In this document: one piece after another, positions 18,417 through 26,983 of the stretch
Position numbering within the stretch: position 1 is the first letter of the stretch
Layout: every line of letters starts with the position of its first letter
Assembly: GCF_001695835.1 (NCBI RefSeq)
Contig: NZ_MBSO01000019.1
Coordinates: 1 to 64,000, forward strand
DNA: 64,000 nucleotides
DNA from: Ensifer sp. LC11
GTDB taxonomy: Bacteria > Pseudomonadota > Alphaproteobacteria > Rhizobiales > Rhizobiaceae
Direction: 5' to 3'
Notes under the pieces: model-generated
What the model saw: only the letters and a program-made list of their open reading frames with translations
Told to the model about the DNA's origin: nothing
Database searches by the model: none
Program-made: the position numbers and the translations under genes

Positions 18417-18788
18417 TCAGAAGCGCGCCGGGCGGATAAACTTGCCGTAGACCCAGCCTTCCTGCCAGTTACCGCTACGTTGCGGGTCGTGCCAGATCTG
18501 ACACCAGGTCGCGCGCACCGCCCGGCTCTGCGCCAAGGCTGACCAGCGGGCGATGCGCCTGAGGTCGACGCCATTCATGCAGCGGCCGGTCATCTGCAGC
18601 CGCGTACCATTGGGATAGCCGGCGCGAACGGCCGAGGACGAGGATGGCCAGGCCCGCGCATTGAGCACATCGTTCCACTCCACTCCCGCGACTTCCCAAG
18701 CGACGAAGGTGCTTGCGCTCGCGGGCATCGCCGCGGTGAGAGCCGAGGCCAGAACGGCGGCCGATACCAGTTTTTTCAGCATGCCCAT
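18417..18788 (-). CDS. Exported SH3-like domain protein
   Basis: A 123-residue protein with a signal peptide (about 1-25, 'VSAAVLASALTAAMPASA') and a small SH3b-like domain. The domain has 'NVR'-type strands in 'LNARAWPSSSSAVRAGYPNGTRLQMTGRC' and ends in 'WCQIWHD...EGWVYGKFIRP'. Such domains often bind cell-wall material. Start is the ATG at 18788, preceded by AAGGGG; a second ATG two codons later is possible. Function unknown. Confidence 0.78.
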   Translation of the reverse strand: MGMLKKLVSAAVLASALTAAMPASASTFVAWEVAGVEWNDVLNARAWPSSSSAVRAGYPNGTRLQMTGRCMNGVDLRRIARWSALAQSRAVRATWCQIWHDPQRSGNWQEGWVYGKFIRPARF

Positions 18789-18946
18789 CGCGAAACCCCT
18801 TGCTTGGAGCCGCCGATCATCGACGGCAAGGAAGAAGATGCGACTGCAAGGCTGAATTGCAAGTGAACGTGCCGAGAGCGTCCCATCGCGATCGTTGAAA
18901 GGCACGCGTCAGGCTGCCCGTCCCGGACGTCCGGGACGGTGCTTTC

Positions 18947-19219
18947 TCAGCCAGGCAGGCGGCAAACGGTGCCGACGAGCTTGGCGACGAAGGGGCGAAC
19001 AAGGAGTACGCAGACAAAGGCGACGGGCATGGCGAGCCCGTAGGCACTGAGCACGCGCAAGGGATAGCCGCCGTTGATGCCGGTATTGGCGCCGACGATG
19101 ACGCAGCACATCAGGAACGCCATGATCGCCGACATGAAGAAGGCAAAGGCTATGGGTGCGGCGCGCGGTGGCAGCTTGCGGCTGCGGGCGAGCCGCGGAG
19201 CGGATAACGTGTCTTCCAT
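18947..19219 (-). CDS. DUF2798 membrane protein
   Basis: A 90-residue protein with two transmembrane helices (about 20-42 and 56-78) and the pattern 'AFAFFMSAIMAFLMCCVIVGANTGI', typical of DUF2798. GGAG precedes the ATG at 19219. It is divergent from a LysR gene, an arrangement common for this family in proteobacteria. Biochemical function unknown. Confidence 0.8.
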   Translation of the reverse strand: MEDTLSAPRLARSRKLPPRAAPIAFAFFMSAIMAFLMCCVIVGANTGINGGYPLRVLSAYGLAMPVAFVCVLLVRPFVAKLVGTVCRLPG

Positions 19220-19356
19220 GAGCAAATCTCCAGCAAATGACCGAGGGGAAAATCCCCTCGCTTCGGATTGCACTATACGGATCACGCACACGCGAAGTAG
19301 ACCCTTGCAGCCTCCTTCAGAAGTAGGCAAAACTATCGAATAGACACAAGCATTCG

Positions 19357-20289
19357 ATGGATGACATTATGGACACCCTGCGCGGAGTCGAGAGTTTCGT
19401 AAGGAGTGTCGAAGAGGGCAGCATTGCCGCGGCGGCACGAAAGCTGGGCATCACGCCGGCCTCTGCGAGCCAGAACATTGCACGGCTCGAACGCACGCTC
19501 GGCAGCCGGCTCCTCAGCCGGACAACGCGCCAGCTTGGCCTCACCGAGAGCGGCCGGATCTATTACGAACGGGTGCGTGGTGTCGTGCATGAACTGGAAC
19601 TCGCGGCCGCGGCCGTCTCAGCGCTTAGCGCCGAGCCGCGCGGGCCGCTCAAGATCGCCTCATCCGTCGCCTTCGGCCGCCATGTCGTGGCGCCGCTCGT
19701 GCCGTCGTTTGCGGCCAGGTACCCTGATGTCTCGATCGAACTCGTCGTCACCGACCGCGAGATCGACCATATCGGCGAAGGCATCGACATCAGCGTGCGC
19801 TTCGGCCTGCAGCTCGAGCCGGGATTGATCGCGCGCAAGCTCGCTTCGGTGCCGATGATCATCTGCGCCGCCCCGTCCTATCTGGAGCGCCGCGGCCGCC
19901 CGCAACGGCCCGAGGATCTCGTCCACCACGATTGCCTCGTCTATCGTTACGCCGGGCACGGCCGCATCTTCCGCTGGGCCTTTACCCGCGACGGCCTGCG
20001 CTTCGAGCCGGAACTGAAGGCGACGATCGTCAGCAACGACATCGACACGCTCGCGGAAATGGCGATCGCCGGCGCCGGCATCACCCGGCTCGGCGCCTTC
20101 ATCGCGGCACCGCTGATCGAACGGGGACTGGTGGTGCCGCTGTTCGGCGGACTGCCGCGCGAGGGGGTCGCCAGTACCGACCACGAGCCCTTCGACTTCT
20201 ATGCCTGCTTTGCCGACCGCCAGGCGGAAACGCCGAAGGTCCGGGCTTTCATCGAACACGCCGTGCAGACACTGAAGGGGCGCTGGTAA
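19357..20289 (+). CDS. LysR-family transcriptional regulator
   Basis: A 310-residue LTTR. The winged HTH occupies about 5-65 ('FVRSVEEGSIAAAARKLGITPASASQNIARLERTLGSRLLSRTTRQ') and the periplasmic-binding-like effector domain about 90-305. It belongs to the CrgA-like branch with 'GPLKIASSVAFGRHVVAPLVPSFAARYPDV'. It is divergent from the DUF2798 gene, its likely target. An in-frame ATG four codons downstream (19369) is an alternative start. Confidence 0.9.
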   Translation: MDDIMDTLRGVESFVRSVEEGSIAAAARKLGITPASASQNIARLERTLGSRLLSRTTRQLGLTESGRIYYERVRGVVHELELAAAAVSALSAEPRGPLKIASSVAFGRHVVAPLVPSFAARYPDVSIELVVTDREIDHIGEGIDISVRFGLQLEPGLIARKLASVPMIICAAPSYLERRGRPQRPEDLVHHDCLVYRYAGHGRIFRWAFTRDGLRFEPELKATIVSNDIDTLAEMAIAGAGITRLGAFIAAPLIERGLVVPLFGGLPREGVASTDHEPFDFYACFADRQAETPKVRAFIEHAVQTLKGRW

Positions 20290-20292
20290 GCC

Positions 20293-20694
20293 TCACCCGT
20301 CGCCGGCCACGGCATCAACGGCAGCCTTTTCGCTGCGCACGACCTCGACGCCTCGCCTCTGCTTCAGCCGATAGCCCACCTCGACGATGGCGTGTATGGC
20401 CGGGATGAATTCCTCGCCGAGATCGCTCAGACTATACTCGACTGAAGGCGGCGACGTCGGCATGATCCGCCGTTCGATCGCTCCCTTTTCCTCAAGCTCC
20501 TTGAGCCGCGTGCTCAGCACCTTGGCCGAGATGCCGGGAACATCGATCCTGAGTTCGCTGAAGCGGCGCGGGCCTGCGCTCAAGGACCAGAGAATGTTCG
20601 GTGTCCAGGCGCCGCCGAGCAGCACCATGCATTCGCCGACCGGGCACGTGGGCGGCAAGGCAGCCGCCCGATTTTTTCGGATTTTCAAGCTCAT
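20293..20694 (-). CDS. HxlR-family transcriptional regulator
   Basis: A 133-residue winged-helix regulator with 'CPVGECMVLLGGAWTPNILWSLSAG' and 'FSELRIDVPGISAKVLSTRLKELEEKGAIER'. Two N-terminal cysteines (Cys17 and Cys22) lie where redox-sensing Cys residues are found in this family. The ATG at 20694 is preferred over an upstream frame extension of 12 codons. It is divergent from the GST operon, with direct repeats in between, so it probably represses that operon under non-stress conditions. Confidence 0.9.
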   Translation of the reverse strand: MSLKIRKNRAAALPPTCPVGECMVLLGGAWTPNILWSLSAGPRRFSELRIDVPGISAKVLSTRLKELEEKGAIERRIMPTSPPSVEYSLSDLGEEFIPAIHAIVEVGYRLKQRRGVEVVRSEKAAVDAVAGDG

Positions 20695-20745
20695 CGGCAG
20701 AATTTTCCAGTTACCGTCGGGAAACTGCAATAGGAAGTAACATAT

Positions 20746-20770
20746 GGTTATCTGATATACAAAGGTTATC
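20746..20770. promoter_or_regulatory. Direct repeats in the HxlR / GST divergent region
   Basis: Two copies of GGTTATC at 20746-20752 and 20764-20770, exactly 18 bases apart, lie between the HxlR and GST genes; TAAC at 20738 is inverted to the first copy. They are candidate HxlR half-sites. A looser dyad (CAGTT / AACTG, 20708-20727) lies nearer the regulator. Confidence 0.4.
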
Positions 20771-20830
20771 GCTTCCGCTTAGGTTCCGCCGTCCCCGACA
20801 AGGGACAGTCATTTCAGAAGGAGCCTGATC

Positions 20831-21445
20831 ATGAAGCTTTATTACGCCCCCGGCGCCTGCTCGCTTTCCCCCCATATCAGCCTGCATGAGGCCGGCGCCG
20901 ATTTCGAGATCGTCCGGGTCGATACGCAGACGCATCGCACCGAGGACGGCGCCGATTTCAAGGCGATCAATCCCAAGGGCTATGTGCCGGCGCTGATGCT
21001 GGAAAGCGGCGACGTCGTCACCGAAGGTGCAGCCGTGGTGCAGTATATCGCCGACCGCTTTCCGGTGGCGAAGCTCGCGCCGGCAAACGGCACGCTCGCG
21101 CGCACCCGCCTGCAGGAACAGTTGAACTTCATTTCATCCGAACTGCACAAGGCCTTCTCGCCGCTGTTCAACAAGACGGCGAGCGCAGAGGCGAAGGAAG
21201 CGGCCGCAGCTCAAGTGGCGAAACGCTTCGGCAACGTAGAAAGTCTGCTTGCGGACGGACGCCCCTATCTGCTCGGAGAGGCGTTCTCGGTCGCCGACGC
21301 CTATCTCTTCACGGTCGTCAACTGGAGCGGCGTCACCGGCGTCTCGCTCGCCCCCTGGCCGCACCTGACCGCCTATATGCAACGGATCGGCGCACGACCC
21401 GCCGTCCGCGCCGCGATGCAGGCCGAAGGGCTGATCGCAGCATGA
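20831..21445 (+). CDS. gstA: Glutathione S-transferase, beta class (GstA-like)
   Basis: A 204-residue cytoplasmic GST with the beta-class N-terminus 'MKLYYAPGACSLSPHISLHEAG', in which Cys10 is the residue that forms mixed disulfides with glutathione, and 'NPKGYVPALML' holding the cis-proline. The C-terminal helical domain includes 'LLGEAFSVADAYLFTV'. AGAAGGAG precedes the ATG. First gene of a three-gene operon with an NTF2-like protein and a tautomerase; it overlaps the former by four bases. Confidence 0.93.
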   Translation: MKLYYAPGACSLSPHISLHEAGADFEIVRVDTQTHRTEDGADFKAINPKGYVPALMLESGDVVTEGAAVVQYIADRFPVAKLAPANGTLARTRLQEQLNFISSELHKAFSPLFNKTASAEAKEAAAAQVAKRFGNVESLLADGRPYLLGEAFSVADAYLFTVVNWSGVTGVSLAPWPHLTAYMQRIGARPAVRAAMQAEGLIAA

Positions 21446-21837
21446 GCGCGTCAACGAGCGATCCGCGCTTCGCTGCCGTCATCGAGGTGCTGCAGCTCTA
21501 TTTCGACGGGCTCCATCGGAGCGATACCAGCATCCTCAGGCAAGTCTTCCACCCGAAGGCACTTTACGCCACCGCAACGGACGGTACCCTGCTTGAACTC
21601 GACATGGAGCGATACTTCCCGATCGTCGACAAGCGCCCCTCGCCTGCAAGCCGCGGCGAGGGACTTGCCGAGAAGATCGTCTCCATCGAGTTCGCGGGGC
21701 CGGTGACGGCGCTCGCGAAGGTTCAATGCGCCATCGGCGAGAAGGCCTTTACCGACCTGCTGTCGCTCGTCTTCGTCGACGGGCGCTGGCAGGTGATCGC
21801 CAAGGTCTTCCACTACGACATCCAACCTTCGAACTGA
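21442..21837 (+). CDS. NTF2-like (lumazine-binding/SnoaL-type) protein
   Basis: A 131-residue single-domain alpha+beta cone protein. Markers are 'VIEVLQLYFDGLHRSDTSILRQVFHPKALYA', 'KIVSIEFAGPVTALAKVQCAIG' and 'FTDLLSLVFVDGRWQVIAKVFHY', all typical of the nuclear transport factor 2-like putative lumazine-binding family. It overlaps gstA by four bases and ends ten bases before the tautomerase gene. Its ligand or reaction is unknown; the operon suggests a role in electrophile handling. Confidence 0.82.
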   Translation: MSASTSDPRFAAVIEVLQLYFDGLHRSDTSILRQVFHPKALYATATDGTLLELDMERYFPIVDKRPSPASRGEGLAEKIVSIEFAGPVTALAKVQCAIGEKAFTDLLSLVFVDGRWQVIAKVFHYDIQPSN

Positions 21838-21847
21838 GGAGCGACGT

Positions 21848-22060
21848 ATGCCCTATGTGAACATCAAGATCACCCGGGAGGGAGCAACCGCCGAACAGAA
21901 GGCCGCGTTGATCAAAGGCGTCACCGATCTGCTTGTCACCGTGCTCGACAAGAACCCGGCCACCACCGTTGTCGTCATCGACGAAGTGGCGCTCGAGGAC
22001 TGGGGCGTCGGCGGACTGCCGGTCGACGAATATCGACGGAAGGCCAGGGAGAAATCCTAG
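21848..22060 (+). CDS. 4-oxalocrotonate tautomerase-family protein
   Basis: A 70-residue protein with the catalytic N-terminal proline exposed after Met removal ('MPYVNIKITREG') and the helix 'EQKAALIKGVTDLLVTVLDKNPATTVVVIDEV'. This is the small beta-alpha-beta tautomerase unit that assembles as hexamers. GAGG precedes the ATG. Third gene of the GST operon. The physiological substrate cannot be read from sequence. Confidence 0.88.
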   Translation: MPYVNIKITREGATAEQKAALIKGVTDLLVTVLDKNPATTVVVIDEVALEDWGVGGLPVDEYRRKAREKS

Positions 22061-22103
22061 CGGCACGAAGCCCCTTCCCCACCATGGAGGAAGGGGCAAC
22101 TCG

Positions 22104-22137
22104 GCCGCCCGAATGCGAACCCCACCCGTCGGGCGGC
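22104..22137 (+). terminator. Probable terminator of the GST operon
   Basis: Nine-bp stem GCCGCCCGA (22104-22112) / TCGGGCGGC (22129-22137) with a 16-base loop, followed by TCCTTTG. A second hairpin (CCCCTTCC / GGAAGGGG) lies just upstream at about 22071-22096. Confidence 0.55.
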
Positions 22138-22211
22138 TCCTTTGCGCTTGATCCCCATCACCAGGCTCTCTATCTCATGGTCTCCCACCGCATCGATCCC
22201 GGAGACGCATC

Positions 22212-24320
22212 TTGTCCGTATTCAAAAACCTTCCCGAAGCTCCCGTTGCCGCAAGGAAGCCGGTGAGCGACACGCGCCACGGCATCACCCGCACCGACGA
22301 GTACGCCTGGCTGCGCGCGGACAATTGGCAGGCCATGTTCCGTGATCCCTCGATCCTCGACCCGGGTATCCGCCTGCATCTGGAAGCCGAAAACGCTTAC
22401 ATGAACGCGGCGATGGATGACACGAAGGCGCTGCAGAAGACGCTGTTTTCCGAGATGCGCGGCCGGATCAAGGAGGACGACAGCTCGATCCCGGTCAAGG
22501 ACGGTCGCTTCGCCTATGGCCATGCCTATGTCACCGGTGGCGAGCAGCCGCGCTATTTCCGAATCCCGCGCGATGGCGACCACAAGGACGAGACGATCCG
22601 GCAACTGCTGCTCGATGGCGACAGGGAAGCGGAAGGCAAAGCCTACTTCCGCCTCGCCGGCCTCGACCATTCGACCGACCATGGCCTTGGCATCTGGGGC
22701 TACGACGACAAGGGTTCGGAGTACTTCACGCTCAGGGTCCGCGACCTCGCCACCGGGGAGGACCTGGCCGACGTGATCGAGAACACCGGCGGCGGCGGTG
22801 CCTGGGCGCCCGACGGCAAGAGTTTCTTCTATACCGTGCTCGACGACAATCATCGCCCGTCGAAGATCTTCCATCATGTCCTCGGCACGGCACAGGCGGA
22901 CGACAGGCTGGTGTTCGAGGAGACGGATCCGGGCTTCTTCATGTCGGTCGGCGGTTCACTGCTCGACGACTTCATCTATATCGACATCCACGATCACGAG
23001 ACGAGCGAATACCGGCTGCTCTCGACCAAGGACCTGATGGCAGAACCGCAGCTCGTCGCCGAGCGCGTGACCGGGCTGGAGTACTCGATGACGGAAGGCG
23101 GCGACGTCTTCTACATTCTGACCAACGCCGATGGCGCCAAGGATTTCAAGATCGTCGAAGCACCCGTTGATGCGCCAGCCAAGGAAAACTGGCGTGAGGT
23201 GGTGCCGCACAAGCCGGGCACGCTGATCCTCAGCCATATGGCCTATGCCCGTCATCTCATTTGGCTGCAGCGACGCGAGGGTTTGCCGGAGATCGTCATC
23301 CGTGACCGCAAGACCGGCGAGGAACATGCGATCGCCTTTGCCGAGGAAGCCTATTCGCTCGGCCTTTCCGGCGCTGCCGAATACGATACCGACGTCATCC
23401 GCTTCTCCTATTCATCGATGACGACGCCGTCGCAGCTTTTCGACTACAATATGGCCACGCGCGAACGCACGCTGCTGAAGACCCAGGAAGTGCCCTCCGG
23501 CCACAATCCCGATGACTACGTCACCCGACGTGTTTTCGCCCCCTCCTGGGATGGCACCGAAATTCCCGTGACCCTGCTTTATCGCAAGGACACGCCGCTC
23601 GACGGTTCGGCGCCGTGCCTGCTCTATGGCTATGGCGCCTACGGCATTACCATTCCCGCCGGCTTCAACACCAATTGCCTGTCGCTCGCCGACCGGGGCT
23701 TCGTCTATGCCATCGCCCATATCCGCGGCGGCAAGGATCGCGGTTTTGCCTGGTACGAAGACGGCAAGATGGCCAAGAAGACCAATACCTTCAAGGATTT
23801 CATCGCTGCCGCTGACTATCTGAATCAACAGAAGTTCACGTCCTACGCAAAGATCGTCGCCGAGGGCGGCTCGGCCGGTGGCATGCTGATGGGCGCAATT
23901 GCCAACATGGCCCCGGAAAAATTCGCAGGCATCATCGCAGCCGTTCCCTTCGTCGACGTGCTGAACACCATGCTCGACGACACGCTGCCGCTGACCCCGC
24001 CGGAATGGCCGGAATGGGGCAATCCGATCGAGAGCCGCGAATTCTACGACATCATCGCCGGCTACTCGCCCTATGACAATGTCGGCGCAAAGCCTTACCC
24101 GGCGATCCTGGCGCTTGGCGGCCTGACCGATCCGCGCGTCACCTACTGGGAACCGGCAAAATGGGTCGCAAGGCTGCGTGAAAAGACCACCGGCAGCGAA
24201 CCGATCCTGATGAAGACCAACATGGATGCCGGCCATGGCGGCGCTTCCGGGCGCTTCCAGCGGCTCGAAGAGATCGCCTTCGAATATGCCTTCGCGATCA
24301 AGGTCGCCGGCAAGATGTAA
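22212..24320 (+). CDS. ptrB: Oligopeptidase B (S9A serine peptidase)
   Basis: Cytoplasmic peptidase cleaving short peptides after Arg or Lys. The 702-residue protein has the family length. An N-terminal seven-bladed propeller (about 70-410) is followed by the alpha/beta-hydrolase domain. The nucleophile Ser554 is in 'EGGSAGGMLMGA', and the catalytic His is near 675 in 'DAGHGGASGR'. 'RRVFAPSWDGTEIPVTLLYRKD' and 'YGAYGITIPAGFN' are S9A markers. The start is TTG at 22212, with GGAG ten bases upstream; no ATG gives a full N-terminus. Confidence 0.93.
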   Translation: MSVFKNLPEAPVAARKPVSDTRHGITRTDEYAWLRADNWQAMFRDPSILDPGIRLHLEAENAYMNAAMDDTKALQKTLFSEMRGRIKEDDSSIPVKDGRFAYGHAYVTGGEQPRYFRIPRDGDHKDETIRQLLLDGDREAEGKAYFRLAGLDHSTDHGLGIWGYDDKGSEYFTLRVRDLATGEDLADVIENTGGGGAWAPDGKSFFYTVLDDNHRPSKIFHHVLGTAQADDRLVFEETDPGFFMSVGGSLLDDFIYIDIHDHETSEYRLLSTKDLMAEPQLVAERVTGLEYSMTEGGDVFYILTNADGAKDFKIVEAPVDAPAKENWREVVPHKPGTLILSHMAYARHLIWLQRREGLPEIVIRDRKTGEEHAIAFAEEAYSLGLSGAAEYDTDVIRFSYSSMTTPSQLFDYNMATRERTLLKTQEVPSGHNPDDYVTRRVFAPSWDGTEIPVTLLYRKDTPLDGSAPCLLYGYGAYGITIPAGFNTNCLSLADRGFVYAIAHIRGGKDRGFAWYEDGKMAKKTNTFKDFIAAADYLNQQKFTSYAKIVAEGGSAGGMLMGAIANMAPEKFAGIIAAVPFVDVLNTMLDDTLPLTPPEWPEWGNPIESREFYDIIAGYSPYDNVGAKPYPAILALGGLTDPRVTYWEPAKWVARLREKTTGSEPILMKTNMDAGHGGASGRFQRLEEIAFEYAFAIKVAGKM

Positions 24321-24321
24321 T

Positions 24322-24436
24322 CAGAGCGGGATGAGGAAACGTGTATGCGGCTTTCCGCCCGCATCCCGCTCCAGCTTTTTAGAATCGATCACGCTCGTGA
24401 TTTTGGGTCGACCCGACCCAAGATCATCGTGATCTG
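24322..24436. repeat. Rhizobial mosaic palindromic repeat (RIME/BIME-like)
   Basis: Two nested palindromic units fill the gap after ptrB. The first has arms GAGCGGGATG (24324-24333) and CATCCCGCTC (24362-24371) with an inner GCGG/CCGC hairpin. The second has outer arms GATCACG (24387-24393) / CGTGATC (24428-24434) around an inner TTGGGTCG/CGACCCAA dyad. This composition matches the dispersed intergenic mosaic elements known from Sinorhizobium chromosomes. The element ends at the ribosome site (GGGAGG) of the next gene. Confidence 0.75.
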
Positions 24437-24448
24437 GGAGGTCTCGTG

Positions 24449-24967
24449 ATGCCCGTCCATGTCGCCCTGCTCCGCGCTGTCAATGTCGGCGGGACGACGC
24501 CGCTCGCCATGGCCGACCTCAAGGCGATCTGCGAGGGGCTCGGCTTTGCCGACGTCAAGACCTACATCCAGAGCGGCAATGTGCTGTTCCGGTCGGATCT
24601 GCCCTCGGCGGAAGTAGCAGCGATGCTGGACGGCGCCCTTGAGAAGAAAATCGGGAAGGCGCCGGGCGTGATGATCCGGACCGGCGCCGAACTTCAGGCG
24701 ATCGCCGATCGCGCGCCCTTCCCCGAAGCCAAGCCCAACCTCCTGCATGTCGTCTTCCTGAGCGCGCCCGCGCCGGCCGATGCGCTCGAAAAGCTCGTGG
24801 CGCCTGACGGGGAAGAAGTGCAACTGGCCGGGAGCGAGATCTACATCCACTTCCCGAGCGGCTCCGGCCGGTCGAAGTTCAAGCTACCGGCGGCGAAGCC
24901 GGGCACCGCCCGCAATCTCAACACGGTGCGCAAGCTCGCCAGTTTAGCGCTTGAAATGGAAGGCTGA
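24449..24967 (+). CDS. DUF1697 family protein
   Basis: A 172-residue protein starting 'MPVHVALLRAVNVGGTTPLAMADLKAICEGLGF', with 'VKTYIQSGNVLFRSD', both diagnostic for DUF1697. The C-terminal 'GTARNLNTVRKLASLA' is also conserved. GGGAGG precedes the ATG at 24449; a GTG immediately before it is possible. Two structural halves of ferredoxin-like fold are expected. No function is established for the family. Confidence 0.9.
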   Translation: MPVHVALLRAVNVGGTTPLAMADLKAICEGLGFADVKTYIQSGNVLFRSDLPSAEVAAMLDGALEKKIGKAPGVMIRTGAELQAIADRAPFPEAKPNLLHVVFLSAPAPADALEKLVAPDGEEVQLAGSEIYIHFPSGSGRSKFKLPAAKPGTARNLNTVRKLASLALEMEG

Positions 24968-25018
24968 CGCAACTGCGGACGGGAAAACCGCTTCGCCCTT
25001 TTCCTGGAATTGCACTAG
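24965..25018. repeat. Rhizobial palindromic repeat, second type (minus orientation)
   Basis: Read on the minus strand this contains GCAATTCCAGGAAAAG, an AAGCGGTTTTCCCGTCC centre and GTTGCGTCA. A second copy lies at 58030-58088 in the opposite orientation. The copy exactly fills the gap between two convergent genes and supplies both stop codons (TGA of the DUF1697 gene at 24965-24967 and TAG of the TetR gene at 25017-25015). Confidence 0.72.
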
Positions 25019-25632
25019 GCAGCTGCCGGCTGAAACAGCAGGCGGACGAAGGACCGGAGCACCAGCAGTTGCTGCGGCAGGCTTTCCGGCTGCTTCAGCG
25101 CCTTCGACAGGATGATGCCACCTTCGAGCACCGTCGAAACCATATCGGCGAGTTGGTCGATGTCGAGCGGCTCACGCGGCCGATAGACACGCATGATCTC
25201 CGCAAACATCGCTCCGAAACGCCGGCGCCACATCAGTGCCGCCTGCCGGTTGATCTCCTGGATCTCGCGATCAAACGCGCGCTCCTGGGTGCACATGACA
25301 GCAACCAGACAGCCGGGGTGGCCGTTCGGCAGGTCGCCCAGAACTTCCGACAGCAGCTTGAGGCCGAGCAAGAAGGCCTGCAGCGGGTCATCGGCCAATT
25401 GATGCGCACGGCCGAAGATCTCGTCGTAGATGCGCTCGTCGTTCTCGATGTAGCGTTCAAGCAAGGCCCGCGCGAGCTCGTTCTTGTCCCTAAAATGGTA
25501 GAAGAATCCGCTCTTGGTAATACCGGTCTCGGCGATCAGCTCATCGATCGAGGTCGCACCGAAACCCTTCGCCAACACCGCCGCCTCCGCAGCGTCGAGG
25601 ATCCTCGCTCGCGTTTCCTCACCCTTTCGCAT
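25015..25632 (-). CDS. TetR/AcrR-family transcriptional regulator
   Basis: A 205-residue repressor. The HTH is at about 8-55 ('RARILDAAEAAVLAKGFGATSIDELIAETGITKSGFFYHFRDKNELARALLERY'), followed by a C-terminal ligand domain with 'GHPGCLVAVMCTQERAFDREIQEINRQA'. I chose the ATG at 25632, which has AGGGAAG eight bases upstream; ATG 25650 and TTG 25671 are possible. It is divergent from the homocysteine methyltransferase-like gene, with 240 bases between, but no clear shared operator was found. Confidence 0.88.
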   Translation of the reverse strand: MRKGEETRARILDAAEAAVLAKGFGATSIDELIAETGITKSGFFYHFRDKNELARALLERYIENDERIYDEIFGRAHQLADDPLQAFLLGLKLLSEVLGDLPNGHPGCLVAVMCTQERAFDREIQEINRQAALMWRRRFGAMFAEIMRVYRPREPLDIDQLADMVSTVLEGGIILSKALKQPESLPQQLLVLRSFVRLLFQPAAA

Positions 25633-25872
25633 TAGCCGCTTCCCTACCATTGGTGCGGTTTCCAGGAGCAACGTGACAGTCAGCCTGCAGCGCCGTGACG
25701 GAAGCCAAACAGTAAGTCACTGATTTTACGGCAGTAATTTGGTGTATTAGCAATAGTATACCGCAAGTCGCCTAGTTTAGAAGATGTTAATAAGGCAGAA
25801 ATTTACTTGGTTCTGCGGGAAAGGAGGCGTCCCCGGGCCCCATCAGCAAGACTGAACCGGGTGGAGACCGAT

Positions 25873-26829
25873 ATGGCCAAATACAGACGCAACCTGCCGC
25901 TCTTGAAGGGTGGACTGTTCCTGAGTGACGGTGGCATCGAAACGACGCTGATTTTTCATGAGGGCATCGCTCTTCCGCATTTCGCCGCCTTCGTGTTGCT
26001 TGCGACGGCGGACGGACGGCGGCGCTTGCTCGACTACTACAGGCGCTACCTGGCGATCGCGCAGCAACACGCCACCGGCTTCGTGCTCGACACGCCCACT
26101 TGGCGCGCCAGCGCCGACTGGGGCGTGAAGCTCGGCTATGATAGTGCCGCCCTCACCGAGGCCAACCAGAACGCCATCTACATGCTCGCGGAACTGCGCG
26201 CCGAATACGAACGTCCGCAAGCGCCGATCATCCTCAGTGGCGCCATCGGACCGCGCGGCGACGGCTACCGCCTGGGCCGCATGAGTGCCGAGGAGGCCGA
26301 GGATTATCATGCGCCGCAGATTTCCTCCTTTGCCGCCAGCGACGCCGATATCGTCGGCGCCTACACACTGACCAGCATCGACGAGGCGACCGGGATTGTC
26401 CGGGCGGCCCAGAGCCATGGCATGCCCTGCTCGATTGCCTTCACGGTGGAAACCAACGGCCGGCTCCCAGACGGCCGGACACTTCAGGTCGCGATCGAGA
26501 CTGTCGATGCGGCGACCGGCGGCTATCCGCACTACTACATGATCAACTGCGCCCATCCTGATCATTTCGAGACGAGCCTGGACGCCGGCAGCGCCTGGGC
26601 CCAACGCATCGCCGGTATCCGGGCCAATGCCTCGAGGATGAGCCATGCCGAGCTTGATGACAGCGAAACGCTCGACGCCGGTGATCCCGCCGACCTCGGG
26701 CAGCGCTATCGAACCCTGACGACGCATTTGCCACGATTGCGCATCCTTGGCGGCTGCTGCGGCACCGACCATCGGCATATCGCGGCAATCTGCGAGGCCT
26801 GCCTTCCACCGACGGCGCTAAGCGCCTGA
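25873..26829 (+). CDS. Homocysteine S-methyltransferase family protein
   Basis: A 318-residue TIM-barrel protein of the Hcy-binding family. The start 'LSDGGIETTLIFHEGIALPHFAAFVLL' and the zinc-ligand cysteines ('MINCAHP' and 'GGCCGTDHRHI' near the end) are all present. Members transfer methyl groups from S-methylmethionine or betaine to homocysteine, or act on related thiols. The ATG at 25873 follows GTGGAG; the open frame upstream is Arg-rich and not family-like. The adjacent TetR gene may regulate it. Confidence 0.85.
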   Translation: MAKYRRNLPLLKGGLFLSDGGIETTLIFHEGIALPHFAAFVLLATADGRRRLLDYYRRYLAIAQQHATGFVLDTPTWRASADWGVKLGYDSAALTEANQNAIYMLAELRAEYERPQAPIILSGAIGPRGDGYRLGRMSAEEAEDYHAPQISSFAASDADIVGAYTLTSIDEATGIVRAAQSHGMPCSIAFTVETNGRLPDGRTLQVAIETVDAATGGYPHYYMINCAHPDHFETSLDAGSAWAQRIAGIRANASRMSHAELDDSETLDAGDPADLGQRYRTLTTHLPRLRILGGCCGTDHRHIAAICEACLPPTALSA

Positions 26830-26841
26830 GGCACGCGGCCT

Positions 26842-26880
26842 CGCCCTCCCGGCCCTCTCGCGAGCAATCGCGGGAGGGCG
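26842..26880. terminator. Hairpin after the methyltransferase gene
   Basis: Ten-bp perfect stem CGCCCTCCCG (26842-26851) / CGGGAGGGCG (26871-26880), 12 bases after the stop codon. No T-run follows, so intrinsic termination is only moderately supported. Confidence 0.45.
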
Positions 26881-26983
26881 CCGCACGTCTTGACGCCCTC
26901 GCGAAAGCTGCCGCGCTCGTGTAGACTTGGGCCGAAAGGACGGCCGCCGGATCATCCAGGCAAAGGCCGTTGACCGCTCTGCC

